A stretch of DNA of 64,000 nt, taken from positions 324,501-388,500 of the forward strand of contig JABMCL010002295.1 of NCBI GenBank assembly GCA_018857735.1, written 5' to 3'. Under the pieces are notes generated by a model, which had not been told where the DNA came from, made no database searches, and worked only from the letters and a program-made list of their open reading frames with translations. Both the position numbers and the translations under genes were made by a program. Below are positions 1-13,500 of the stretch, piece by piece. Position 1 is the first letter of the stretch. Every line of letters begins with the position of its first letter. Source of the stretch: Alviniconcha marisindica. Its lineage: Eukaryota; Mollusca; Gastropoda; Provannidae.

Positions 1-110
1 TTGCACTGGCCCCCATCTCCTTAACATTATTGTTCTGTTGGTGGCTGACGGTCTCTTTGGTCTTTATGGGTCAGAGTAATGGGATGAGCTATGCAAGTAC
101 CCCCCCCCCA

Positions 111-150
111 TCCCTAATAAGCTGTACAATTTCTGTGGACGTAAAGCACC
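111..150 (+). repeat. Fragment of dispersed short repeat family A
   Basis: Within an RRN3 intron. Matches the segment TTTCTGTGGACGTAAAGCA and the preceding CCTAATAAGC that recur at 62628-62715 and 63401-63445, and inverted at 32.4-32.7 kb and 63.6 kb. A C-homopolymer precedes it. Confidence 0.6.
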
Positions 151-239
151 ATAAAAACAAAGAAAGAAAGACACAAACCTGTGTGTGATATGATACAACC
201 TCTGTCTTGACTGTTGCTGTCGCCATTGTGTGTGAACAG

Positions 240-3200
240 GACCAGAACTGTGGCCTTGCAGTTGATGAAGGAAAGCTTCCCCTATCACACGCGTGATGTT
301 TACATCCATGAGGCGTTCACACGCAACCTGCTAATGGTTGTCCACTACATCCCTGACCTGCGCCTGCAAATTTTGGAACTCCTTGTGGAGAAAATGCTGC
401 AGCTAGATGTAAGATATTGCAGTTTGTTGTTTGGGTTTCTCTTGCACTTCTGGTGGAAAATGTTAATACTAATAGGTTTTTACTTGTTCTTCTTCTGAAA
501 GTTACAGTTCTTGTTGCTTTTATATGTATGTTGAAAAAGTCAAAAACTTGAAACTGTGATCCATCACAGAATTTGGTGGGTTTAAAAAAATATATATAGT
601 TTGAGAATCTATGGATAACAATAACAGCTAAGTTGATGCCAAGTGGAAGTGCTGTTCAGTTTCAAAGACTGAAGAACTAGAATGAAGTATAATGTTTGTG
701 TGTGATGGTCAGTGAGATGTAGAGTGATGTAAGACATAGCTTCTGGAATGCATGCCTGCTGTTTTTAGACTTAAATACCTGTCACTGATGATCCCCAGGT
801 GCGAGCTCCTCGAAAAGACATTGTGGAAGCAGAAGACAGCAGCGATGAGGAAGAGGATGACAATGATGATGATGGTGAACCAACAGTCTTTCAAATGGTG
901 AGTCTTGAAGGGGGCTGGCTTTCTCAAAACATAAGCTTTCCAGCAAGCATAAGAGATCACCGAAATGCTTTAAATCAAGGATTTTGTATTAAAATGCCCC
1001 ATTGAGTTTATACTGAATTTTTTAACTGAGTTTAGTGAGTGACGATTAGCAGGATTGGATGTGTAAAACACTGACACAGACCGTGACCACTTTGAACAGT
1101 CAGCTGTAGAGGTTGTGTGAGACCGAAAATGTTAATCAGTGACAACAAAAAATGAGAACTCTGATTCACTGTTCGGGCCACATATCACAAAGTTTCCAGT
1201 CCTGCAGTTGCTTTTCTTGAGGGAGTTTTTGACAACTGTCACTGAGTTCATTTTGGCTAGACTTTCAAACTAAATCACTCTGCAGGTGTCAATAACATTT
1301 CCTTCCAAGAGTCATTGTGACTGTGTAATGTTTAGGAGGGGTTGGAGGTGAAGGAAGAAGAAGCAGAAACCACCCTGGTGGAGGCAGAGGAAGTGACATC
1401 ACAGACCATGCACCACAAAGAGGCAATGCGACTGGATGTCATGATGGACTTGACCTTCAGCTACATCCACAGTACATGTTACCAGGATGGTATGCTGTAG
1501 CTTCTCTTGCAGTTGGCATTCAGCCATTATAAGAGCATTTTTTTGTTGTTGTCAACTTCATTCTTTGAAAATAAATGAAATCGCTGACAGAAGGTCACCT
1601 CTTTGACCTTTATGATTTGATTTTTTAAATGTATCCATTTTCTTCCCACTCTGATGACGCAGCAAAAGCAACAACAACAAAAGGGCAAGCAAATACAAAT
1701 AAGTGAAACAGGCACCATGACAAACAATTGAACAGAGATACATAAATCAAACCCAATACAAATAGCATGCCTTGGTCATCTGCAGTTTTCTTGTAGCATC
1801 TGATGAGTGGCATTATTTGTTTCTTTGTTTTCTTGATGTTAACAAATTGTGTAGGAAACTACATGTAAGTAATTGTGTATATGTTGGATAACATTTGAAT
1901 GTGCAAGATACACTGCCTGGCTTTGGGCAGAGAGGGAAGAACAGAAACAAAAACAACAACAATATCTTACTCATAAAAGATGTTTAGCTCCATGTTACTG
2001 ACAGCCGTTGGGCATATTACTGGATTCACTGGAGTATCACTGGCTCTGTCTGGGTACATTATTGGGTGTATTCGGGTACACTGTTGGTTGCATTTGGGCA
2101 CACTATTGGTGTGATTGGGATACACTTGGGTATGCTATTGTCTGCATTTAGATTATTGGCTGCATTGTATGCTATTGGCACATTTTTGGTATATTATTGG
2201 GTATGTTATTTGCTAAGTTTGGGTATACTGTATTTGTCTACCTTATTGGCTGCATGTGCGTATGCTATTGGCTGCATTTGGGTAGAACATTGCCATTGGT
2301 TACAGGTGAACTAAATTGGGAAGTGACCAAACGGCTGTACCGGGAGTTGCTGTCTGTGTTTGACAAGCTCATTTTCCCCACCCACGCCTCGTGCCATGCA
2401 CAGTATCTCATGTTCTACATATGCAGCTTCAGAAAGGTAGGTCTTTAAAAAAAAAGAGCAGATGCCTTGACAGTCTTTTTCTGATAGGTAGAGTGTGTCT
2501 TGTGTTGACACCAAATTACCCGTGTTAGAATGTAAGCTGTCACTGGGTAGCATCAGTTAATAGTTACAGTTGATTTTCTGTGGAGCAGAAATATGCAAAC
2601 ATCCCGATGTTTCATTTTGGCAAAGAAAAACAGCAGCAAAAAATACAATTGAAGAAATAAAAAAATAAAAACTCACACCAGAGAGAGAGAGAGAGTTGTA
2701 CCAGATCGATGTACCAGATTGTACCATTTGTGATGCAGGTTTTCAAGGTTATGTCAATGTCAGCCTTACAATGGCATTTTTCATTTGTTTCATTTTTATT
2801 GTGGCTGCTTTTGACTGTTCGTTGTTGACAGTCCTAGTTTACAGTTAAGTATGCTGCAGATGTACATATATGTGTGTGCTGTCAAAGAGTTGTTTTGATG
2901 CAGATGGACTTTCTGTAACTGCTGTGAATCTTTGCACACAGGAGCTGTTGGTAGGCTTCCTGGACTTTCTGTGGAAGAAGGTGAAGACCCCCATGACGCA
3001 GAATGTGTTCAGGCAGGCAGCAGCTGGCTACCTGGGCAGTTTTCTGGCGAGGGCTTCCTACATTCACATAAGGTGGGTGGAGAATGGGGTATGTTCAGAT
3101 AGGCATTGGATGGGTGGATACCTGGGCAGGTTTTTCTGGCCAGGACTTCTGACCTTCACACATGGAGTGTTAAGATGAGTGTGTTCAGATAGGTGTGAGC

Positions 3201-6200
3201 AAATTACTGGGCAGGTTTGTGGCCTGGGTCAGAATGTCAGAACATTCACACCAAAGTAAGTTAAGAACAGAGTGTCTTCAGATGGGTAGTGAGCAGAATT
3301 CCTGGACATGTTTCTGGTTAGGTTTTTTTTGCACATAGATCAGGTGAGTGTACAGAGGAATTCCTTTCACTGTAGTCTTTGATTCATGCAGTGCTTTGTT
3401 TCCCTAACCTGCATGGTTGGCAGTGTGTTAAAGACAAATCATGTTATTTACCCATCCTTAATATTCACCTTAAGATTTCAGAACAGGCTACTTGAAATGG
3501 GGGTCATGCTTTTTGGACAAATCAGTTTTCTGTTTTTTATTTTTTGGACAGTATCACATGAAGCATTCCTGATCTATATTCTCGACTGATTGAACTCTTG
3601 GTCAGTGCCAGCAGCTATAGTTGTGTCATCTTGTGCTGCAGCACTTTGAAAACAACAGTGAAGATGATGGCCTGCTGGTTGCACGACTACCTCAACCAAG
3701 CAGGAAGTGATGGCTTGCATGCAGACCTGGCTCACCATGCACCCTTCTACGCAGTCTGCCAGGCTGTTTTCTACGTCTTCTGTTTCCGCAGTCAGCAGCT
3801 GTTGGAACAGGACAGAGGTGGGTTCCCAAGACTTCAGTTGGTGCAGAACCTTTTTCAGGCCATTTTTATTTTGACGATTACTTTGTACAGGTATGGCATT
3901 GTCTGCTGGTGTCAGTGGGCATAAGGTTTGCATTTTGTATATACAGTCATCTACTTAAGGACAATATTGCAATTCAAAATCCAGAATGTAATTTATGTTA
4001 GTTGGATTGCTGTGAAATTTGGCTGTAAAGGGCGGCAGATTACATGTTTTTTAGCAGGAGGTGCTGTGCCGGCTTTGCCTTTCACAGAGTCTCTCTTTCT
4101 CATTCTTGTTGCTTGGGGAGGAGGGGGGGAGGGGTACAAAAAAGTAAAGGCAAGAAATAAAATTGTGTGAGTAGCAAAATTACCTTTTGCCGTCCCAGTT
4201 CATGTAGCTTCATTTTTCACCACTCCGTTTTTGACGTTTTTGTGTGAGTGGCAAAATTACATTTTGCCATCCCAGTTTGTGTAGCTTCATTCTTTACCAG
4301 TTCCTGTGAGACATGTGAATCACATTTTTTACTTGGGATTTCATGAATTGTGTTTTACCTGCATATTGACCCCTGCAGTTGGTTGGGCACTTAATTTTCC
4401 ACTGCTGAAGTATGCATGGTGATCATGTTACACAGGTTACAAGTGGGCAGAATCACTCAACTTTCAGCGACTAGTTAGCAGCAAGTTGAATCCTCTGCGA
4501 CTCTGCCTCCCTCTCATCTGTACAACATTTGCATCTGTCACAAGGTATGAACAGCTTGGGGTGGGGTGGGGGTGAGGGGTTACTGGCTGTATTCTTTTTG
4601 TTTTTAGTGCTGCAGTTTTACACATGAAAACAGCAGTCAACACAGAACCATCCCCAACTAAACACCACTTTTGAGATATGGTACCCAGATACTTCTCATT
4701 CTTCCAGGGAACATGAAGCAGATATATTTCATTCAGGTCCTCACTCATGTTGGAACAATATTAAACTGGTGTGACTCAAATTAGCGATTGTGACATGTGA
4801 ATGTAGCTGTATGAAAATATCTGACATTGTATTAGGGAACAAAGTGTCTGTGAATATGAATATTGTTGACTTTGTTTCCCTTTCTTTTTGCTGAAATAAT
4901 CTGTGAACAATTATAGCTATATGAAAATATCTGACAGTGTATTATGGAACACTGAATATTATTGGCTTTTTCCTTCTCCTTTTTCTGAAATATACAGTGA
5001 TTTTTCTCCCCATTTCAGAAAACACCAGCTTGCATTTTGTGACACAATCATACAGCGCAACAACCGAGTCAAGTTTGCATCATCAGAACCCACCTTGGAA
5101 GCCTACTTTCCCTTTGATCCTTACCTCTTGAAACGGTAAGTATATTAACCCTTTCCCTGATGGGGAGTTTGTACTACCGGTTCCAGTTCCTTCCAACAAT
5201 GGTCTCAAAGTGAGCCGTAGCAAACCTGAAACGTTCAGTTTTAAGACAGGTGTTCCACATGGGGATGCACAAAATATTGGAACTGAAGCAGGTTGTCAGA
5301 CTATGTCACATGAGTAAACTGGAAAAGCTCTGCTAGAGATGACGTCATACAACATCCTTAGGGCAAGAAAAGGGTTATTTTTGATAACACGCACAGTAAG
5401 TGCAGCATCAGCAAGTGGTCAGACTTGCCAAGGAATAGTTCCTGTGGTTCTGGTGTAACAGATAGGGGGACACAATTATTAAGGAATTTGTATTTAAGTG
5501 GACCAATAGAACTGAACTTACAGTTGACTGCCTTTGTAGTTGACCGTTACTGCTGATGATGCCCTGACCCAAGTATGCTCATGCAGTGCAAATGACTCAA
5601 GCTGGCACATAAACTTGGGCCTACCTGTTCGTGTGTGCAGGTCTAGCAGGTGGGTGAAGTCGCTGTACAGAGAATATGAAGGGGTTCTTCCGGACACCAA
5701 GAAAGAGGAAGATGACGAGGTTGGTGTTTGTCATTGCTTATTTTTTCACCCAGAAAATTATATATATAAAAATTAATAAAAAACTTATCTAAACTGATTA
5801 TTTGTGGAAAGTCGTGATACAGAACTCAAAGCAAAGTGGTTCAGAGGAGCATTGCGGTGCCACTCCTGACTTTTGTAATGCTTACAAAATAGTCTGTGTG
5901 TATCCGACTAGCCGCTGAAAAGTAAATGTCTTGTTTTATGCCACCCTGCAGAAATGCTCCAGGTGATTCTTTAAGATCTGATTTTGTTTTAACAAATGAA
6001 AGAACATTTATTTTGTGCTGTATTACACTCATGAATTTATGGGACCATTATTCAAGTAAAGTGAAGTAATTATTGCAATACTTTGTTTACAAATGTTTCT
6101 GAAACAAAGCTTATTTTGATGCAGGATGAAGATTACTTTCTGCCAGATGAGGAAGACATGGATGTGAGCATGGGCATATCAGTCCCAGGTGCTGATGCTG

Positions 6201-6250
6201 ACAAAATGGACTTTCTGCAGTATAGCATATCTCCTGGCTTCAAAAAGTGA
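240..6250 (+). CDS. RRN3: RRN3 / TIF-IA, RNA polymerase I initiation factor (5' partial; ten 3' exons)
   Basis: RRN3 bridges RNA polymerase I to the promoter-bound SL1 complex and is needed to start rRNA transcription in the nucleolus. Ten exons join in one open frame with GT/AG borders: 240-408, 799-897, 1336-1489, 2306-2436, 2942-3072, 3642-3817, 4436-4544, 5019-5135, 5641-5719 and 6125-6250 (stop TGA 6248-6250). The product shows RRN3 landmarks: an acidic patch in the second exon (DSSDEEEDDNDDDGEP), PTHASCHAQYLMFYICSF, RQAAAGYLGSFLARA, the LNPLRLCLP segment, IIQRNNR and FPFDPYLLKR, then an acidic tail ending YSISPGFKK. About 430 codons are in the window. Human RRN3 is about 650 residues, so roughly the first 220 lie upstream. 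The 3' end faces NTAN1. The third intron ends in a degenerate 20-bp minisatellite, and the exon at 2942-3072 has decayed copies of its 3' edge downstream. Confidence 0.96.
2040..2300 (+). repeat. Degenerate ~20-bp minisatellite abutting an RRN3 acceptor
   Basis: About a dozen loose copies of a TATTGG/CTGCATTTGGG type unit fill the end of the intron and run up to the acceptor of the exon at 2306. The units are T/G-rich and could supply the polypyrimidine tract. Confidence 0.6.
3089..3357 (+). repeat. Three decayed copies of an RRN3 exon 3' edge
   Basis: The last part of the exon at 2942-3072 plus its donor (TGTTCAGGCAGGC, then TACCTGGGCAG, TTTTCTGGC and ACATTCACA) is echoed at about 3089-3180, 3180-3272 and 3272-3357. 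Each has a TGTTCAGAT-like start, a CCTGGGCAGG-like centre and, in the first two, a CATTCACA or CTTCACACA element. The unit is about 90 bp. They lie in the intron after the exon and do not keep an open frame. Confidence 0.7.
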
Positions 6251-9200
6251 CAACAAGCAAACTTTGGACACTGTCTACTCCAAACTGTGGTCAGCAGTAA
6301 AGACTCCGGTACATTAATCTGTGGTCATCAGTTTATGATCCAGCACCATCATCTTTACTCTGTGATTGTCCGCAAACTTTCCAACAGTCAGCTATGGACT
6401 ACAAGTTGTGGCAAGGTGGAAATTGCTTGCTCAGAGTGGACTTCATTATTTAACGGCAATGTTTCAGTGGACTTCGGATATCTTTTTTTGTGCTTAAGAT
6501 GTTACCCCCATTGTATTCTGTGATCTGCCCTGCATTCCGGTTACTTGTATGAGCATAGTCATCATTTGTGCTAATGAGCTTCTTGAATAAATTTGTACTT
6601 TTTGGATAAAGCAAATACCCACATGCTGACATACTGACCAGTCAGCATGGTTTTCAGTGTTACTGGCCTGATAGGGGTACACAGACATAGATCATGATAA
6701 ATGTGTCAGGTGCACACAACGGTTGTCTACTGACCTAATTCTGATGTGCATCATTGTTGGTGCAGAGCTACACAATTTCACAACTGATGTTATTACTGGC
6801 AGCTTCTTCTCCGAAGTGTATTATGTATTAAGTAAATCATACCCTTTTCAGCTAAAAAAGTTTTGCATTTGGCTATCAGGCTAACTTTGATTCCTCCATG
6901 CCTATGGCTTTGAGTGACATACCTACAACTGTAGGAAGCCAAGCTCAACAAAATGGAGTCCTGGAGATGGGGAAACCATAAAGGAAGACAAAAATGGCTG
7001 ACTTGAGGAGTGGATGGTCCTGATGTTCTGGATTAAATCCTTTCTAAAACAGGGGGATAATAACAAAGGCAGTGAGGAGTGAAGTTGGATGGATCAGGGG
7101 CTGGAATTGGGATTCTAAGAGCTTCCTGTCGATTCGGGCAAGTGTGATCACAGGATAAGGAACAAACACTATTCTGTGTCTGTCTCAGCACCAGTACCAA
7201 GGAGAGTGGAAAATCATGACCTTTTTACCTGTTTTCTGTAGTAACCATATTTCTTTGACTTCAAACTGTAGGATGGAGTCCACAAATTCTCTCAAAACAT
7301 GTTTCAGGGTTCATGGTGTTGCATGTTTTTGTTACAGGTTCATACAAATGCATGGAGTAGTTTTGTATCTGGTATGTGCAGTCTTTGGTACCCTGCTTTT
7401 AAAATTCTGAAACAGTGGTTGGTTTGGGGTGAATGGATGATTTGCATTAGAATTTATAAAGAAACAAGGTTGTAAAATGGTGTTACTGTTAGATTGTTCT
7501 ATGAATATGAGCTGTGACCATTTTATACCAATATGTGAAAGAAATACAGTTAACAGTGTATGTGTGTGTTTGCGTCAGTGTTGTAAAAGTAAAACACAAA
7601 TCCTGAAAGTAACACTTTGGTTAACTGTTGGACGGTTGCAATTTCTTTCTCTCAAACATTTGTTGACATGTATTATGTTAGATGTAAGTTGATAAAGATT
7701 GTTTAAGTGTCATACCAGCAGCTGAAGCTTCCGCACCACATGGATGGTCACAGTACTGGTAATCTGACAGACCAGACTTACCTTTTATGTGGCAAGTAAA
7801 GCGATGATGAAAACAAAGCTGGTATGAAGTACACTGTGTGTGTGTGTGTGTGTGTGTGTGTGATATAAAACAGTTTGTCTCACGTGATACACATCTACAG
7901 ACAGAAGTTTATTCACAAGATAATTGGTGGGAGAGTCTCAGTTTGTTTCAAACTAAATGTGCTCATACAAAACTGTAGGCATTACCCCCAGAAAATTGTT
8001 ATCAGTTGCCTTCAGTAAAACTTATCACAGATTCTTAGCATGTTGGGTTCAAATATACAAATGCTCTCTTCAAATAACAGCAACAAAAATAATGGGGCAA
8101 AACAACAAAAATGACATACATTTGAATGAAATTCTGCACGTTAGCAGACAAATGCCTTCTACATAAAATGGTCATGAATGAAAAAAACAAAGCAAAAGAA
8201 GATTAAGACCCCAGAAAACTACTGAGCAATCATGTCTTGATTTTGCCTAGGTATCCTTTCATTAAAATAAAAACTTTAAGAGAACATTGCCTGTGCATAC
8301 AGTACAGCATCCCTAATTGTGAAGACATTAATGATAATGTAATAGGACTAAATAAAATGTTCAAAATTCAGTCAATGATGAATGTCCACAAATGCATTAA
8401 AGAATGAGATTGTGAAGCTGGCTCTAAATGACCAGGAGCTATGGGGAATGTACCTTTCATTTAGAGTTCTACCTGCGAGCCTTCATGTCAAACTCCACTG
8501 ACATGTGAGTCAGGTCTGAACACTGTTGAGTACTTGAACTAAAGACACGATTTTAGTACTTGAACAAAAGACAAAGTCATCATCAAGGTCACTGAGAAAC
8601 AACATCCCAGTTGCTTTGTAACATAATTATAAATGCACTAAGACTGTATGAGCTTACTTTTATTGTTGAAAAGAGCTTTAGAAATGTGACATTATACAAA
8701 CATGGTTAACACAATCAAGAAACAGGCTCAGCTCAGCTCTGTATTGTATACATTTAAATATCTCATGCTGGAACTGGTTGTGGAAAAATCTAATCCAAAT
8801 TTTTAACGTTTTTTCTTCTCTTGTTTTCTGTATTTAATTTGTCCAAATTGTTCTGTATGAGTAAACAAAGTAATTAAGCATTTGTCCATTTAAAAAAAAA
8901 AATGATTTCAATGTTGCTCTTCGTCATTTTCAGCTTCGTTTGGCTAACAGCATGGCCAGGGTATGTTGTGCATGTGTCCCTTTGTCAAAATGATCAGTCC
9001 CAAAGTCAAACCACATATCCTTCCTCCCCCTGCTGGGATGCACAAAATGAGAGAAAAACTGGAACTGGACCAGAATTCCCTCCTGCAACAGATTGTGACA
9101 ACTTCCTATAATGGAGTTGATGCTGTCCCCTGCCTTAAAAGATTTTTGGTTGTTTTTTTGCATGTGCTTTTCCTCAGTTTTAATAGTTCATGTACTGGCA

Positions 9201-9375
9201 GAGCCTTCAAATAAAGTGAGAGCAGCCATTCAAAGAAACATAAGACAAAAAGATAAAACACAGCATTATTTAAGGTGTAACCCTCTCCAAATTTTATCAC
9301 AACCTGCTTTGATCCCCAATCCTCATTCACTCAAAGTCGTTCCCCAAATCCTTGCACTATGCTTGGCCAAGAGGA
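6251..9375. other. RRN3/NTAN1 convergent intergenic region and 3' UTRs
   Basis: An AATAAA at 6586-6591, 336 nt after the RRN3 stop, is a plausible RRN3 polyadenylation signal. The rest is AT-rich with a (TG)n tract at about 7838-7862 and short unconvincing open frames. No further gene is recognised. Confidence 0.6.
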
Positions 9376-10509
9376 TCAGACCCTTTCCCATTTGCCATCA
9401 GGAAGCTTCTTGTAGCAGCGGGGTCTGTCTCCTTGAAACAGAGTCTTCATGGGCTCGGGGTGGTCCTTAATCTGCTGAAGACAGGCCCTGATGTGGGCCT
9501 CAAATGTGGGAGGCTCTTGGGCCGGGGATGTGGACATGTACTGCACACAACAACAGACAGGCACGGCACACAGTTAATTCATGTACTTGCTGGAGACAGG
9601 CTCCGGTGTGGGCCTCAAATGTGGGAGGCTCTTGGGCCGGGGATGTGGACATGTACCGCACACAACAAACAAATATGCACTGGACATCATTAATAAACAG
9701 ATAAACAACAATAAACAGGCACAGCACATAGTTAATACATGTTGTACACACTGGAGACAGGCTCTGATATGGTCCTCAAATGTGCGGGGCTTCAGGGCTG
9801 GGGATGTGGACATGTACTGCACACAACAATAAACAGGTACCGCGCATAGTTAATTCATGTTGTACATGATGGAGACAGGCTCTGGTATGGTTCTCAAATG
9901 TGAGGGGCTTCAGGGCCAGGGATGTGGACATGTACTGCTCACAACAAACGTGCACTGGACTTTGTTAATTTATGTTGTACATGCTGGTGACAGGCTCTGG
10001 TATGGTTCTCTAAATGTGAAGGGCTTCAGTGCCAGCGATGTGGACATGTACTGCATACAGACACAGCACATAGTTAATTCATATACTTGCTGGAGACAGG
10101 CTCTGGTGTGGGCCTCAAATGTGAAGGGCTTCAGGGCTGGGGATGTGGACATGTACTGCATACGACAATAAACAGGCAGAACACATAGTTAATTCATGTT
10201 GTACATGCTGGAGACAGGCTCTGATATGGTCCTCAAATGAGAGAGGCTTCAGGGCCGGTGATGTGAACATGTACTGCACACAACAACACACATGTACGGC
10301 ACATTGTTAATTCACATTGTACACTATTAATTGACACACAGGATGTGCTGGAGACTGGCCCTGATGTGGGCCTCAAATGTGAGGCTCCTGGGCTGGAGAT
10401 GTGGACATATACTGCACACAAGAAGAAGAAGAAGAAGAAGAAGAACAAGAACAAGAAGAAGAAGAAGAAGAAGAACAACAACACCACCACCCACCACCAC
10501 CACCACCAC

Positions 10510-10559
<50 letters not shown>

Positions 10560-13500
10560 ACACACACACACACACCTTTTACCTCCTCACTCAGATCATG
10601 TTAATGTGCATGCCTACCTGTCTGTAGAATTGATCTGATGACACATGCATACCCCAACATGCACACATACCCTTAACTTGTCACTAAGATCCTGTTACTA
10701 TGGGTGCCTACCTGTCTGTAGAACTGGTCTGGCATTCTCAGCAGGTTGTCAATGTTGTCCAAGGGTTCATATGTAAAGGGACCAATTGTCAACTGTTTCT
10801 GCTGCCAGTTGTAGACAAGTAGGTTCTGAAACAGAAACAATATAAATAATCCTCTCACATCTGTCCTACAACCACAAACTCATGTGAAAGAGGTGTAGGA
10901 GCATTTTCAAACATTCTGATTATCTGATTCAATTTTTTTGTTATGTATCATTGTGTTGCAGTTTTCTTATCCGGCACACTACTACTTACCACGGCTAAAT
11001 AAAAGTACCTACCATGATGCCCCAGAGAATACCTGGCTTAGAAAATGTCCCCTACATTCTTTGATTTCCAACTGCAAAGGTATCTTTCATGTGTGCCTTA
11101 CATTTCTCCCTCCAGTGAAGTGACGTGCAGCTCGGAGAGGTATATCTGGTCCTTGGTCAGGGAAGGTGGCATTGAAAATCCTCCCAGTTTCTACGTCCAC
11201 TGCTGCAATATTATGTCAAAAGAAATCTGATTATATCAATAGATTCCTTACCCTCCACCCCGACATACACAGAGGGGAAGAAAAGAAGGGGAAAAAAGAA
11301 GAAGAAAGAAGAAGATAATAATAACAAAATCAAGACCCTGGTATGAAGTTACAACCTGTATGGTGTTTTGTTACTTTTACAAACTTTAATTTGAGGCATA
11401 ACAGTACAGAGAGAGCGCGGGTGCACACAGAACACACATCTAAACTAGATGCCATCAATGTCTTTCAAACTGTGCTAAAACATAAATCCAAAGTCCATTT
11501 CAGTTACTGTTAATCTGTACCTAACCTGTACACATGACTAAACAGTTTTTGACCCTGTATCCTTTTTTTTCCTTCTTTTTTTTTTAAACCAAACGCTTTT
11601 TCATGCTTATGTACTAACAATGTTTTTGTTTGTAAAAGGACTTTTTACCAATATTTTTAACCAGCCAGATTTAAAAAATGATCATGGGGTATAACCATTG
11701 TGCGCTGAACAACTAAAAGGATTTTTTTAAAAATGTAGTAATGGCATTGTTTTAATTCTAGATTTGTGTCCTTGTGATTGTGGGTTTTCCCTTTTCCTGG
11801 ATGATCAACATCAAGTACAGCTGCAAATGAGGTGAATGCAGCAAAAGATGAAAAACTTACCAATTCCATAAATTATTGGGAAAGGAATTCTCTGCTTGTA
11901 CACTGTGTTGTGTTCTGGGGGAAAAAAGAAAGAAAAAGTTATCAACAAAAGTCACAACAAACAGGGTTGTTGTTTTTTAGAAAGAAAATGATGGTGCCAT
12001 ATTAATCTGACCTGATGAAGCTATGCCTTTTATGGAAAGAAAATACTGTAAACAAAAGCCTTGTTTGAAATATACTGCGACCATTACACATTTTCATACC
12101 AGAGTATTATTTCAGTTTGCTGATTTTAGATACAGCACAGTTTCCATCCTTTGTCTCTGCTACAGTCTCCAGACCACATTCTACAATTCTATCCCCTTGC
12201 CAAAGAAGCAGGAACGCAGCAGTTGTCTGGTGGAGCAACGCTGCAACTAGTGCAAGAACAGTTGTAGGCAACATAGACAACCTTCTGAAAACCACACCCT
12301 TCAACCAAACCACAGAACTGAGAACCATGCCTGAATGCCGAAGAAGAAGTCTCTGATAATCATCAGTTACCCATGGATAGGCTCCATTTCGATGCACTTC
12401 AGTTACCATCATTAAGTACAATGCTTGCTCTTGTGAAGCAGCTGTTGGTTATGATCATGCTGAAGTACTACATGCCTCACTGAGTGTCACCCTTCCTCTG
12501 TAATGTTCAGTTTTCAATATCACAAGGCATTCAATTTGTGTATAATGTGGTCCTGCATTGCTACACCAAACAAAAAAGTAATAATATACTATTGATCTGT
12601 GTAATGCAACATCAAATAGTAAACAAACCATGCATGGTACTGACCTGTGTAATGCAACATCACACAGTAAACAAACCATGCATGGTACTGACCTGTGTAA
12701 TGCAACATCACTCAGTAAACAAACCATGCATAGTACTGACCTGTGTAATGCAACATCACTCAGTAAACAAACCATGCATAGTACTGACCTGTGTAATGCA
12801 ACATCACACAGTAAACAAACCATGCATAGTACTGACCTGTGTAATGCAACATCACACAGTAAACAAACCACACAGTCTCTTACCACCAATGCAGGCTGTG
12901 ACCAGGTGGTATTTCTGCTTTGCAGTTCACCAAGCAGCCTGAAGAGAAAAGAAATGTTGGCACCTAAAAAATACTACAAAATTACAGTGATGGTGATGAT
13001 AATGAAGATAACAATGATGATAATGGCAATGACAACAATGAATCATCACAGTTAATTTTGTGAAGACAGTTAACGAAGAGATCAAAAAGAAACAAGAAAC
13101 AAATGAACAAGAACAGCAAATGCTCATTCAGATCACAATCAAAGCATGTCAAAGACAGTCTGTGTGTTATCTTTGCACTCCTCTGACCTTAAAGATAAGT
13201 CAAGGTCACAGACAAAGCCGCTGTGAAGAAGTAAAGCCCAGCAGACTCTATCAGCAACAGCTGTTAAATATTTCCTCAAGCAGCCAGGCTTCATTTACCT
13301 CCCTGCCCAGTGATGCTTCGGGCTCATTTACAGATGAAGCATTTATAGTACTCATTATTGTCTCATAAATATATAAAAGTCTGTGTCTGTCTGTGTCAAT
13401 GCAGTAAATGATTTTGCGTTCAATCTGCCGACCTGCTGAACCTGTTGAGATGAAACTTGGTGTGAAGATCCCTATAGTATGGGTAACACCGGTTTCACTA

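Noticed and set aside
10233..10638. Low-complexity frames of Arg/Thr, Lys, Glu and His runs
   Set aside because: Microsatellite translation inside an NTAN1 intron, with no splice logic.
12107..12421. 104-codon minus-strand frame
   Set aside because: Lies in an NTAN1 intron, no recognisable domain, and the neighbouring NTAN1 exons are accounted for without it.
12484..12942. Open frames of ~150 codons on both strands with regular peptide repeats
   Set aside because: The 48-bp minisatellite unit is a multiple of three, so open frames arise automatically on both strands.
13251..13340. Possible missing NTAN1 microexon encoding a W-L-L-E-E-I-F-like segment
   Set aside because: It resembles the expected residues, but no convincing donor is in phase, so it was not added to the gene model.
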